Part shown: one piece after another, positions 28,758 to 37,491 of the stretch
Layout: every line of letters begins with the position of its first letter
How positions within the stretch are numbered: position 1 is the stretch's first letter
Origin: Streptosporangiaceae bacterium
Lineage (GTDB): Bacteria; Actinomycetota; Actinomycetes; Streptosporangiales; Streptosporangiaceae
Length of the DNA stretch: 64,000 nucleotides
Reading direction: 5' to 3'
Assembly (NCBI GenBank): GCA_025964695.1
Contig: JAOPYK010000249.1
Span: forward strand, 62,001-126,000
Translations under genes and position numbers: made by a program
Notes under the pieces: generated by a model
Databases searched by the model: none
Told to the model about the DNA's origin: nothing
Seen by the model: only the letters and a program-made list of their open reading frames with translations

Positions 28758-29468
28758 TCAGCCGGGGACGGGCGCGGGTGTCTCCTCAGGTGCGGGTGCG
28801 GGTGCGGGTGCGGGTGCCGGGCGGGTCTCGGCGCCGGGCCGGGCCGGGCGGCGCCTGCGGGACGCCTCGCGGGCGACGAATGCGCCGCCGATCATGGCTC
28901 CGCTGACCATGGAGACGAAATGTCCCACGCCGGAGACCTCGAGGGCGGGGAGACCCTCGAACAGCGTGGGCGCGAGGGCGATCCAGCCGGCGAGGGCCAG
29001 GAGCCTGCTCCTGCGGTCCGCCCCGTAAAGGATCACCGCGATCAAAGCCGCCGCGACGACGTAGGACGGGCCGACGTCGGCGTCTCCCCGGACCGAGTCG
29101 GGCACCGCGCCGATCGACACCCGCCAGGCCGTCAGGCCCTGGCTGAGCAGGGTGCCCAGGACATGGGCACCACCGGCCAGCAGCACGGCGCGCAGGTTGC
29201 CGAACCGGCGGGCCAGCGGGAAGAGCGCGAGCGAACCCACGATCAGCCAGGCGATCACGGAGTCCTCGGAGACGAACGCGGAGACCACCAGGGTGCCGAC
29301 GGGGTTGACGGGCAGGCGGTCAAGGTTGGTGCTGGCCCAGGCCACGAAGGATCGTTGCCGTCCCGGTGACAGCGCGTAGGCGTAGATGGTGGACACGACG
29401 ACCAGCCCGGCCAGATAGCCGAACGGCGCCGTGTAGCGACGGATGAGACCGCTGAATCCACCGAGCAC
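28758..29468 (-). CDS. Rhomboid-like membrane protein (paralogue)
   Basis: 236 residues, similar throughout to the next gene: WASTNLDRLPVNPVGTLVVS, GGAHVLGTLLSQG, DVGPSYVVAAAL, GVGHFVSMVSG. About six membrane helices are followed by an Arg-rich stretch and a Pro/Ala tail (PAPAPAPAPEE). A tandem pair with 34 bp between the genes suggests a duplication and perhaps a hetero-oligomer. The GPSY and GH pieces could be the serine protease pair of rhomboids. It is separated by a strong hairpin from the next minus-strand unit. Confidence 0.65.
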   Translation of the reverse strand: MLGGFSGLIRRYTAPFGYLAGLVVVSTIYAYALSPGRQRSFVAWASTNLDRLPVNPVGTLVVSAFVSEDSVIAWLIVGSLALFPLARRFGNLRAVLLAGGAHVLGTLLSQGLTAWRVSIGAVPDSVRGDADVGPSYVVAAALIAVILYGADRRSRLLALAGWIALAPTLFEGLPALEVSGVGHFVSMVSGAMIGGAFVAREASRRRRPARPGAETRPAPAPAPAPAPEETPAPVPG

Positions 29469-29534
29469 GGACGCAGCCTACGAGGCAAAGGTGGATGAAA
29501 CCTGAGAGTTTACGGCCTGTTGACTTATAGCGTT

Positions 29535-29574
29535 CCGTGGTCATGCGATCACTTTGGCGGTCGCATGACCACGG
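29535..29574. terminator. Hairpin terminator
   Basis: Perfect 14-bp inverted repeat (ccgtggtcatgcga ... tcgcatgaccacgg) with a 12-base loop, just after the end of the minus-strand hypothetical gene that follows the MFS exporter. Confidence 0.78.
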
Positions 29575-29590
29575 AGACGGGCCGGTGTGG

Positions 29591-30082
29591 TCAGTGGGCG
29601 GGACGGTAGCGGCGCAGCCGCGCGGCGGCCCGCCGGGGGCCCGTGCTGACCGCCACCGAGCGGAATCCGCCCGGTGCCTCGGCCACCCAGAAGGCCCCGG
29701 CGACCGCGGTCGCGATCACCCGGCGGGTCGTACGGCGGGTACGGAACTCGACGATCACCTCGGTCGTCGCAGGATCGGTCCCCGGCTGCGGGACGTCCGG
29801 CAGATGTCCCCAGGCCAGCGCCCATCGGCCCGCCGCCCTGTCAGTGTCCCACCGGCCGTGGCGCCGCCCCGCTCTGCGACCTCGCAGAGCGCCGCGCAGC
29901 AGGGTCTGGTCGAGGCCGCCGGCCACGGCCACGTCGATCAGCCCGTCGCCGGTGTGGACCTCGAGGGCGGGCCGCCAGCCGGTGGTCTCGGCGCGTGAAC
30001 CGCGGCCGATGTGCAGATCCCAGCCGCTCTCTGGCAGGGACAGATCGGGGGAGTCCGGTGGTGTCGTGAGAATGGGGGCCAT
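29591..30082 (-). CDS. Hypothetical protein downstream of MFS exporter
   Basis: 163 residues from the ATG at 30082 with GAGGTG upstream. Basic and Arg/Ala/Gly-rich, with no membrane segment or known motif that I recognise. Readable parts include WDLHIGRGSRAETTGW and VIVEFRTRRTTRRVIATAVAG. It lies 68 bp after the exporter and before a strong terminator, so it shares that transcript. Its high Arg content makes frame choice less secure, but start, spacing and terminator support it. Confidence 0.5.
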   Translation of the reverse strand: MAPILTTPPDSPDLSLPESGWDLHIGRGSRAETTGWRPALEVHTGDGLIDVAVAGGLDQTLLRGALRGRRAGRRHGRWDTDRAAGRWALAWGHLPDVPQPGTDPATTEVIVEFRTRRTTRRVIATAVAGAFWVAEAPGGFRSVAVSTGPRRAAARLRRYRPAH

Positions 30083-30150
30083 GGGGGACACCTCGCTTGG
30101 GGAGCCGGGGCGGTACGGGTGGCGGGTCCCACCCGTACCACCGGGGTTGA

Positions 30151-31767
30151 TCAGACGGCGACGCCGCCTTCGACGGGGGATTCGCCGCGACGGACGAGAA
30201 GGGCGACGAGGACGGCGGCCAGCGCCACCGCGGAGGCGACCACCATGGAGCTCTGGAAGCCGTCCATGAACGCCAGGTGGCTGCCGGAGGTGATCGAGCG
30301 GGCCAGCGGGCCGGGTGTGCCGGGCGGCACCGGGGCCACGCCCTGTGCGACGTACTGGGTGGTGCCCTGGAGCTGGTGGGCGGCCTCGGTGGGGACACCG
30401 GCGCCGGTGAGCCGGTCGGTCAGCACGTTGCCGACCCGGGTGGACAGGATCGTGCCGAGCACTGCCGTGCCGAGCACGCCGCCGATCTGAGAGGCGGTCT
30501 GCTGCAGCCCGCCCGCGACGCCGGCCAGCTGCGCCGGCGCGTTGCCGACGATGGCCTCCGTCCCCGCCACGATGATCATGCCGAAGGCCAGCCCGACGAG
30601 CAGGAACCACGGCCAGATGGCGGAGTAGGCGGCGTCGACGCCGATCCGGGACAGCCCGAACATGGCCACCGAGGTGAACACCATGCCGAGCACGAGCGGC
30701 GGTCGCGGTCCGAAGCGGGCGGTGAGCGCACCGGCGATCGGGGAGGCGACGATGAACACGGCGGTCATCGGCAGCATCCGGATGCCGGCGTCGACCGGGC
30801 TCATGCCGTGCACCTGCTGCAGGTAGAGCGTGATGAAGAAGATCGTGCCGAACATCGCGAAGAAGCCGAGCACGATGAGACCGGTGGCCGCGGACAGTGC
30901 CACGGACTTGAAGAGCCCCAGGGGCAGCAGCGGGTGCTCGGCGCGCAGTTCCTGGACCGCGAAGGCCACGAACAGTGCGAGGGAGGCGGCGAAGGACCAC
31001 AGTGGGAGGGCGTCGCCGAAGCCGTACGACCCGGCCTTGATCAGGCCCCAGACCAGGGCGAACAGCGCCCCGCTGAGCAGGGCGACCCCGGGGATGTCGA
31101 ACGAGCCCTTGGCCTGCTCGTCCCGGGACTCGCGGATCACCCAGGCGCCGACCGCCAGTGCGACCAGGCCGAGCGGGGCGTTGAGGAAGAAGACCGACTC
31201 CCAGTTGACGTTCTCCACCAGCAGGCCGCCGACGATCGGGCCGCCCGCGATGGAGATGCCGACGGTGGCCCCCCAGATCCCGATGGCCGTGTTGAGCTTC
31301 TCTGCCGGGAAGGTGTTGCGCAGGATCGCCAGGCTGGCCGGTTGCAGCAGCGCACCGGCGAATCCCTGGATGACCCGCCAGAAGATGACCATGCCGATGC
31401 CGCCGGAGACGCCGACCATGATGGAGGCCAGCGCGAAGCCGATGACGCCGGCGAGGAAGACCTTCTTGCGCCCGAACCGGTCGGCCAGCTTGCCTGCCGG
31501 GATGAGCGCCACGGCCAGGGCGAGCAGATAGCCGTTGGTCACCCACTGGAGGCCGGCGAGGTCGGCGTTGAGGCTCTTGGCGATGGCGGGGTTGGCGATG
31601 GAGACCACCGTGGCGTCGAGGCCGACCATCATCACGCCCAGTGCCACCGCCACCAGCGTGAGCCAGGGGTGTCCGTGACCGGCGCGTGGCTTGCCGCGGG
31701 CGTGGTCGGGGCGGCCGCGCCGGCCGGGAAGAGCGTCCAGGACGGCGGTGTTCGAGGGCCGTGACAT
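30151..31767 (-). CDS. MFS drug exporter, DHA2 (EmrB/QacA) type
   Basis: 538 residues with about 14 membrane helices. The motif after helix 2 (GKLADRFGRKKVFL) is the MFS motif A, and helix 5 has the export motif C pattern (GGPIVGGLL). The first helix carries LDATVVSIANPAIAKSL, typical of the DHA2 group. It probably exports toxic organic compounds with protons. It is divergent from a TetR regulator, with 160 bp between them holding three inverted repeats, which is the usual layout of a self-regulated efflux pair. GGAGG precedes the ATG. Confidence 0.9.
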   Translation of the reverse strand: MSRPSNTAVLDALPGRRGRPDHARGKPRAGHGHPWLTLVAVALGVMMVGLDATVVSIANPAIAKSLNADLAGLQWVTNGYLLALAVALIPAGKLADRFGRKKVFLAGVIGFALASIMVGVSGGIGMVIFWRVIQGFAGALLQPASLAILRNTFPAEKLNTAIGIWGATVGISIAGGPIVGGLLVENVNWESVFFLNAPLGLVALAVGAWVIRESRDEQAKGSFDIPGVALLSGALFALVWGLIKAGSYGFGDALPLWSFAASLALFVAFAVQELRAEHPLLPLGLFKSVALSAATGLIVLGFFAMFGTIFFITLYLQQVHGMSPVDAGIRMLPMTAVFIVASPIAGALTARFGPRPPLVLGMVFTSVAMFGLSRIGVDAAYSAIWPWFLLVGLAFGMIIVAGTEAIVGNAPAQLAGVAGGLQQTASQIGGVLGTAVLGTILSTRVGNVLTDRLTGAGVPTEAAHQLQGTTQYVAQGVAPVPPGTPGPLARSITSGSHLAFMDGFQSSMVVASAVALAAVLVALLVRRGESPVEGGVAV

Positions 31768-31808
31768 CTATGCCTCCAGGCAAGGTTTGTTGAAGTCCAG
31801 GTTTAAAG

Positions 31809-31891
31809 TGTCATGGAATGACAGATGTCGTCAAACGACTTGCGTCTCAAAGCGACATGATTCAGATCACGACAGAAGTCATGCTCTGACT
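31809..31891. promoter_or_regulatory. Divergent MFS/TetR control region with three inverted repeats
   Basis: Three perfect inverted repeats lie in the 160-bp gap: TGTCATggaATGACA (31809-31823), GTCGTcaaACGAC (31827-31839) and AGTCAtgctcTGACT (31877-31891). They are natural candidates for operators of the adjacent TetR. The region is AT-richer than its surroundings. Confidence 0.6.
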
Positions 31892-31927
31892 GTTGTCGTC
31901 TGGTGACTTGGTGGCTACACTTCGGCC

Positions 31928-32584
31928 ATGACTTCGATGGCGGCTGAGGACACGGCGCCCGCGTCGGCAGGGCGGCGCGAGCGTAAGAAGCAGCTCACTC
32001 GTGAGGCGCTCACGGAGGCCGCTTTCGAGCTGTTCGCGGAGAAGGGCTTCGAGGCTACGACGGTCGAGGAGATCGCCGACGCCGTGGACGTCTCGTCCCG
32101 GACGTTCTTCCGCTACTTCGCCTCGAAAGAGGACGTCGCGCTGACGTTCCAGGAGGAGCAGCTCGCCGCCGTGCTGGCGGCGCTGGCCGCCAGGCCCGCC
32201 GACGAGCCCGTGGTCACGGCGTTGCGCCGATCGGTCGTCAGCATCGCCGAGGCCTGCGAGCAGGGCGATCTCGGCTTCGACCCTTCCCGCTTCCAATGCA
32301 TCCAGGAGATGATGTCGAGCAGCCCGGCCCTGATGGCCCGCAGCCTCGAGCACTCCCAGAAGAAGCAGGCCGACCTCACCCGGGTCATCGCCGAGCGCAT
32401 GGGCGCCGACCCCGCGACTGATCTGCGGCCGCACGTCGTGGCCGCCATGGGCGCCTGCTGCTTCCGCGCTGCGGCCGACATGTGGGAGAACTGCCCGCAG
32501 CGTTACACGAAGCTGTCGGAGGGGGTGGACGCCGCGTTCGCCCTCATCGAGGAAGGCGTCAACTTCCCGTCCGTGCACGAGTAG
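31928..32584 (+). CDS. TetR-family regulator of the divergent exporter
   Basis: 218 residues. The N-terminal HTH is RKKQLTREALTEAAFELFAEKGFEA-like text, then VEEIADAVDVSSRTFFRYFASKEDV, a standard TetR helix-turn-helix. The C-terminal ligand part is unassigned. It is divergent from the DHA2 exporter and probably represses it and itself through palindromes in the shared gap. A hairpin (32565-32597) overlaps its 3' end. Confidence 0.87.
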   Translation: MTSMAAEDTAPASAGRRERKKQLTREALTEAAFELFAEKGFEATTVEEIADAVDVSSRTFFRYFASKEDVALTFQEEQLAAVLAALAARPADEPVVTALRRSVVSIAEACEQGDLGFDPSRFQCIQEMMSSSPALMARSLEHSQKKQADLTRVIAERMGADPATDLRPHVVAAMGACCFRAAADMWENCPQRYTKLSEGVDAAFALIEEGVNFPSVHE

Positions 32585-32597
32585 TTCACGGACGGGA
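32565..32597. terminator. Hairpin terminator overlapping the tetR stop
   Basis: Perfect 11-bp inverted repeat (tcccgtccgtg ... cacggacggga) spanning the stop codon of the TetR gene. Confidence 0.6.
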
Positions 32598-32648
32598 CCC
32601 GCAGGGCCCGGGCGGTTCAGGACCCGTGCGATTCAGGGGCGGAGTCGA

Positions 32649-33836
32649 TCAGGGGCTGGGCGAGGCGTCCGGCGTCGGGGTGTCCAGCGGTGTCGGACTG
32701 GCCTGCGGGGTGCCGGACGGGGTGCTCGACGGGGTGCTCGTAGCAGTCTCCGACGGGGTCGCGGACGGTGTGGCCGCCGGCGTCGAGGAGGACGGTGGCG
32801 AGGACGAGAGGGTCGGCGATGACAGATGCCCGGACGGGGTGGGCGCGGTCGTGGCGGAGCCGCCGCCCCCCGTGGGTGGAACGGCGAGGACCCCGGGCGG
32901 AGTGGACGTGACCGTGCCGGACGGTGAGGTGTAGGGGACCGACGACGAGGTGGCGGGGGACGCCCCGGTCTGCTGAGGCGTCGTGGCCGAAAGGCCCGTG
33001 GTGGCAGAGGTCGGCAGTCGGCTGCCGCTCGCGCTGGGCACCAGCAGGTTCTGCCCGCTGCTCTGTGGCGTGCTGCCGCCCGTGGCCGGCAACGCCGCGA
33101 AGACGCCGACGGCTGCGGCCGCCGCGGCGGCCAGCCCGACGGCGCCGACGAACGCCCGGCCCGGCCTGCGCCGTGCGGAGAACTCCTCCGAGGCGCCGGG
33201 GCCGATGACGACCAGCGGTCCCTGGGCGGCCGGCAGCGGCCGGGTGTGCTGCAGGCCGGCCGTCTCCGCCCCACACGCCGCCAGCACGTCGGCCCGCAGG
33301 CCGTCCGGCGGCCAGGACGGTGCCCGCCGGGCGAGGAGGGCGTCCAGCGTTCCCTTCTCGAAGGCGGCGATGACGTCCTCGTGCTCGGGCCGGATCGGCC
33401 CGGGCAGCAGCGCGTCCAGTACGCCGCGCTCGAGCCGTTGGCGGGCGGCCCGGATGAGCTGGGCGACGGTGTCGGTGGCCACCCCGAGCAGCTGCGCGAT
33501 GTCGGGGACCTCGAGCCAGCCGCCGGCGGACAGCACCAGGACCTCGCGATGGTCGGCGCGCAGCCCGGCCGCCGCATGCCGGAGCGGGTCGGTGTCGCGG
33601 ATGCGGGTGAACGCCTGGTCCAGGGCACCGCGCCGTAGGCAGGCGGCACGGGCGAGGCCGTAGAGCCACAGCAGGGTCCCGTTGCCCCGGCGTGGCGGTC
33701 TCTGCCGGGCCGCGGTCACGAACGCGTCGTGCACGGCCCCCGGGGCGTCGTCACCGACCAGGGACCAGCAGTAGACGTGCAGTCGGCCGGCGTACGCGTC
33801 GTACAGCGGCGCGTGCGGCTCCGGGGCTCCCTGCAT
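32649..33836 (-). CDS. Sigma-70-like factor with membrane anchor and Ser/Thr/Pro tail
   Basis: 395 residues from the ATG at 33836 with GGAG upstream. Residues 1-150 look like an ECF sigma factor: a region-2-like part (YAGRLHVYCWSLVGDDA, HDAFVTAARQRP) and a region-4 HTH (REVLVLSAGGWLEVPDIAQLLGVATDT-like). A second region follows, then one membrane helix at about 227-249 (AFVGAVGLAAAAAAAVGVF). The last 130 residues are mostly Ser, Thr and Pro and would be outside the cell. No separate anti-sigma gene is next to it. The order suggests a sigma-like protein held at the membrane, or a fused sigma/anti-sigma unit. It is divergent from egtA. Confidence 0.65.
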   Translation of the reverse strand: MQGAPEPHAPLYDAYAGRLHVYCWSLVGDDAPGAVHDAFVTAARQRPPRRGNGTLLWLYGLARAACLRRGALDQAFTRIRDTDPLRHAAAGLRADHREVLVLSAGGWLEVPDIAQLLGVATDTVAQLIRAARQRLERGVLDALLPGPIRPEHEDVIAAFEKGTLDALLARRAPSWPPDGLRADVLAACGAETAGLQHTRPLPAAQGPLVVIGPGASEEFSARRRPGRAFVGAVGLAAAAAAAVGVFAALPATGGSTPQSSGQNLLVPSASGSRLPTSATTGLSATTPQQTGASPATSSSVPYTSPSGTVTSTPPGVLAVPPTGGGGSATTAPTPSGHLSSPTLSSSPPSSSTPAATPSATPSETATSTPSSTPSGTPQASPTPLDTPTPDASPSP

Positions 33837-34093
33837 GTGATCTCCGTCCAAAGTCCGTTCAATCGCCACAAATATTGTCAAATAACAGCCGTTATGCAAG
33901 TGGAAACGGGGACGGGGGTGTCGCGGGTCGCTGCCGATGCCCGGGTAAGGCCAGGCCACCCATGTCGTGCGAAGTGGGTATCGGTTCCTCGTGGGACACC
34001 TCACGTTCTTGAAAGTTTTCGGGAAGTCTGTGGATTTCTGATGCGGTTCAGCTGGGAATGTCCAGGTATCCGTGCTCGGAGGGAGAGTCCGCC

Positions 34094-35296
34094 GTGACCC
34101 GTTTGACGGTCGATGACGTGTACCAGCACAGCTACGGGGTGTGTTTCAAGACCGGTCCGCCCGGCGTCGTCGGCGCCGAGACCGAATGGCTCGTCGTCGA
34201 TCCCCGGCGTCCGGGCGCGCACGTGTCCCTGGATCGGCTTCGCGACCTGATGGACGCCGCCGGGCCGCCGCCGGCCGGCAGCCTCATCACCTACGAGCCC
34301 GGCGGCCAGCTCGAGCTCAGCTCCGCCCCGCAGCCCGGGCTCGCCGCGCTGTACGACGCGCTCTCGCTCGATCTGGCGTTCGCCCGGAAGGCGCTGGGGG
34401 ACCTCGCGCTCGCCGGGCACGGGGTCGATCCGGTACGGGCTCCCTTCATGCAGACCCGCGATCAGCGGTACCTGTGCATGAGCACCTACTTCGAGACCCA
34501 CTCGAAGGAGGGCGGGCTGCCGATGATGTGCGGGACCGCCTCCGTGCAGGTCTGCGTGGACATCGGGGCCGACTCCGCCGACGCCGTACGCCGCTGGCGG
34601 CTGGCGCACGCGCTGGGCCCGATCCTGGTCGCCGCGTTCGCGAACTCACCGTTGCGGGCCGGGCGCCGTACCGGGCTCAAGTCGACCCGGCAGGCCATCT
34701 GGAACGCCCTCGACCCAGGCCGCACGACCGCCCCCGCCGGCGCCGACCCGGCCGAGGCCTGGGCCCGCTACGCCCTGGACGCCAATGTCATGATGCGCCG
34801 CACGCCGGACGGCGGCTGGGTGGCGGACCCCGGGACGACCTTCCGGGAATGGGTGGCGACCGGCGAACCCACCGCGGAGGACCTGGACTACCACCTGTCC
34901 ACGCTGTTCCCGCCGGTGCGGCCACGCGGGTGGTACGAGCTGCGCATGATCGACGCGCTGCCCGAGCCGTACTGGCCGGTGCCCGTCGCCGTCGTCACCG
35001 CGCTGCTGGACGACCCGGTGGCCTCCCGGCTGGCGGAGGAGGCCGCCGAGCCGGTCGCCGGGCGCTGGCGGCAGGCCGCCGGGGACGCGCTGGCCGACCG
35101 GGAGCTGGCCCGCGCGGCCCGCGCGTGTTTCGAGGCCGCCCGCGCCGCGCTGCCCCGGCTCGACGCCGAACGCCTGCTCCCCCTGGTCGACGACTACTAC
35201 TCCCGCTACATCGAGCGCGGGCGCTGCCCGGCGGACGATCTCACGCTGACGCTCGCCACCGCCCCAGTCGAGGAGGATCTGTCATGGAACCACTGA
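34094..35296 (+). CDS. egtA: Glutamate-cysteine ligase EgtA
   Basis: 400 residues from the GTG at 34094, preceded by GGAGGGAGAG. Typical EgtA text includes GAETEWLVVDPRRP, YEPGGQLELSS, MMCGTASVQVCVDIG and GWYELRMIDALPE. It joins glutamate and cysteine to give gamma-glutamylcysteine, the sulfur donor for EgtB. First gene of egtABCD; egtB overlaps its end by 13 bp. A 257-bp gap with an AT-rich patch (about 33.86-33.90 kb) separates it from the divergent sigma-like gene and should carry the operon promoter. Confidence 0.93.
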   Translation: MTRLTVDDVYQHSYGVCFKTGPPGVVGAETEWLVVDPRRPGAHVSLDRLRDLMDAAGPPPAGSLITYEPGGQLELSSAPQPGLAALYDALSLDLAFARKALGDLALAGHGVDPVRAPFMQTRDQRYLCMSTYFETHSKEGGLPMMCGTASVQVCVDIGADSADAVRRWRLAHALGPILVAAFANSPLRAGRRTGLKSTRQAIWNALDPGRTTAPAGADPAEAWARYALDANVMMRRTPDGGWVADPGTTFREWVATGEPTAEDLDYHLSTLFPPVRPRGWYELRMIDALPEPYWPVPVAVVTALLDDPVASRLAEEAAEPVAGRWRQAAGDALADRELARAARACFEAARAALPRLDAERLLPLVDDYYSRYIERGRCPADDLTLTLATAPVEEDLSWNH

Positions 35297-36654
35297 CCCG
35301 GCCCGTCCCCGAAGCGGACGAGGACGCGCTCAAAGAACTGATCGCCGCGGAGCTCACAGCCGTACGGGATCGGAGCTTCGGGCTGACCACCGACGCGCTC
35401 GACGAGACGGAGCTGATCGCCCAGATCTCTCCGCTGATGTCCCCGCTCATCTGGGATCTGGCGCATGTGGGCAACTATGAGGAACTGTGGCTGCTGCGGG
35501 AGGCGGCCGGCGCCGAGCCGATGCGGCCCGAGATCGACACGCTGTACGACGCGTTCGAGCATCCGCGCGCCACCCGGCCGTCGCTGCCTCTGCTGCCGCC
35601 CCGCGAGGCCCGGACCTACATCGCGACCGTGCGGTCCAAGGTGCTCGACTCGCTGGCGTCGGTGCGCTTCCGCTCCGAGGACCCGCTGACCTCCGGCGGG
35701 TTCGTGTACGGCATGGTCGTACAGCACGAGCACCAGCACGACGAGACCATGCTCGCCACCCATCAGCTCCGCAAGGGCGGCCCCGCCCTGCTCGATCCTC
35801 CTTCCGCGGTCGCGCGGCCGGCCGGCGAAGGCTCGCATGACCACCTGGGGGAGCACCTGGGGGAGGAGGTGCTGGTCGAGGCGGGGCCGTTCGAGCTGGG
35901 CACCTCGGACGATCCGTGGGCCTACGACAACGAGCGACCCGGACACGTGGTGGACCTGCCCGGCTATTTCCTCGACACCGCACCCGTCAGCTGCGGGGAC
36001 TACCTGGCGTTCATGGCGGACGGCGGTTACGGCGACCGGCGCTGGTGGCACCCCGCGGGCTGGGAGTGGCGTAGCTCCAAGGAGGTCGAGGCGCCCGGCT
36101 TCTGGGTGCGGGACGACGGCGGTCCGGGATGGCTGCGCCGCCGCTTCGGGCGGGTCGAGGAGGTGCCTCTCGACGAACCCGTACAGCACGTCTGCTGGTA
36201 CGAGGCGGACGCGTACGCCCGGTGGGCGGGCAAACGGCTGCCCACCGAGGCCGAATGGGAGAAGGCCGCCCGCTGGGATCCCGTGGCGGCCCGGTCCCGG
36301 CGGTTCCCGTGGGGTGATTCGTACCAGGAGGGCATGGCCAACCTGGGACAGCGGATGCTGCGTCCGACGGCGGCCGGGTCGTTCCCGGCCGGTGCGTCCG
36401 CGTACGGGGTGCGGCAGCTCATGGGGGACGTCTGGGAGTGGACGTCGTCGGACTTCGACGGCTACCCCGGCTTCCGCGCCTTCCCGTACAAGGAGTACTC
36501 CGAGGCCTTCTTCGGCGGAAGCGGCGAGTACAAGGTGCTGCGCGGCGGATCGTGGGCGACCGACCCGAGCGTCTGCCGCGGAACGTTCCGCAACTGGGAT
36601 CTGCCCATCCGGCGCCAGATCTTCGCCGGTTTCCGTTGTGCGAGGTCCCTCTGA
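35284..36654 (+). CDS. egtB: Hercynine oxygenase (sulfoxide synthase) EgtB
   Basis: 456 residues, ATG at 35284 inside the end of egtA with GAGGAG upstream. The N-terminal DinB-like part gives the iron ligands: His61 (WDLAHVGNYEE) and His148/His152 (QHEHQHDE). The C-terminal half is an FGE-sulfatase domain (VEAGPFELGTSDDP, AGKRLPTEAEWEKAARWDP, LMGDVWEWTSSDF, LRGGSW). It is a non-haem iron enzyme that joins hercynine to gamma-glutamylcysteine with oxygen to form the sulfoxide. Full length and all visible ligands present. Confidence 0.95.
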   Translation: MEPLTRPVPEADEDALKELIAAELTAVRDRSFGLTTDALDETELIAQISPLMSPLIWDLAHVGNYEELWLLREAAGAEPMRPEIDTLYDAFEHPRATRPSLPLLPPREARTYIATVRSKVLDSLASVRFRSEDPLTSGGFVYGMVVQHEHQHDETMLATHQLRKGGPALLDPPSAVARPAGEGSHDHLGEHLGEEVLVEAGPFELGTSDDPWAYDNERPGHVVDLPGYFLDTAPVSCGDYLAFMADGGYGDRRWWHPAGWEWRSSKEVEAPGFWVRDDGGPGWLRRRFGRVEEVPLDEPVQHVCWYEADAYARWAGKRLPTEAEWEKAARWDPVAARSRRFPWGDSYQEGMANLGQRMLRPTAAGSFPAGASAYGVRQLMGDVWEWTSSDFDGYPGFRAFPYKEYSEAFFGGSGEYKVLRGGSWATDPSVCRGTFRNWDLPIRRQIFAGFRCARSL

Positions 36655-37406
36655 TGTGCCGCCATCTCGCCTACCTCGGTTCGCGGGTGCCGCTGCACTC
36701 CCTGCTGTACGACCCGCCGCACTCGCTGCGGCACCAGTCGTACGCGCCCCGGTTCAACCTGTACAACGTGCTCAACGCGGACGGATTCGGCGTCGGCTGG
36801 CACGACGGCGACCGGACCGTGCGCTACCGCAGGTCGGTGCCCGTCTGGACGGACGTCTCCTTCGCCGAGGTGGCGCAGGTCGTCTCGGCGGGGTCGGTGG
36901 TCGCGGCGGTCCGGTCCGCGACGGTCGGGTTCCCGGTCGACGAGTCGTGCGCCCAGCCGCTGCGCTGCGAATCCTGGCTTTTCAGCCATAACGGCAGGGT
37001 CGGGGACTTCGGCGCGGTGGAGTCGAAGCTGCGCGACCTGGCCGGCGACCTGTCGGCGGTGCCGGAGGCCCGCGCTCCGCTGGACTCCGCGCTGCTGTTC
37101 GCCATGGCGGTGGGACGGTGGCGGTCGGGCCGTTCCCTCGGCGAGGGACTGGCCGACACCGTGCTCTCGGTCGCCGCGCTCGCGCTGGGCCGCTACAACC
37201 TGCTGGCCGCCGACGGACGGTCGCTCGCCGCCACCACCTGGGGCGACTCGCTGTTCGTCCGGGCCCTTCCGGAGGCCGCGGTGATCGCCTCGGAACCGTA
37301 CGACGACGACCCGGGCTGGCAGCGCGTACCCGACGCCTCGCTGGTGACCGCCTCCATCCAGGACCACGCCCCGGTGATCCAGATTCACCCGCTGTCCCCG
37401 CCGTGA
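36654..37406 (+). CDS. egtC: Gamma-glutamyl hercynylcysteine sulfoxide hydrolase EgtC
   Basis: 250 residues; its ATG overlaps the egtB stop by one base (TGATG). The protein begins MCRHLAYLGS, so Cys2 becomes the N-terminal nucleophile of a class II glutamine amidotransferase fold, with NADGFGVGW and FSHNGRVGDF as further fold signatures. It removes the glutamyl group from the EgtB product. Confidence 0.93.
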   Translation: MCRHLAYLGSRVPLHSLLYDPPHSLRHQSYAPRFNLYNVLNADGFGVGWHDGDRTVRYRRSVPVWTDVSFAEVAQVVSAGSVVAAVRSATVGFPVDESCAQPLRCESWLFSHNGRVGDFGAVESKLRDLAGDLSAVPEARAPLDSALLFAMAVGRWRSGRSLGEGLADTVLSVAALALGRYNLLAADGRSLAATTWGDSLFVRALPEAAVIASEPYDDDPGWQRVPDASLVTASIQDHAPVIQIHPLSPP

Positions 37407-37491
37407 TCAGCGGTCGCCGGACGACCGCCGGGTCCACCGGTGTGTCCGGCGCGAGCAATGATCGCGAACGGCCGAGAGAAGGAGATCACGC

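Noticed and set aside
29591-31783. 730-codon minus-strand frame across the MFS gene
   Set aside because: Only its last 163 codons are a likely gene; the rest overlaps the exporter in another frame.
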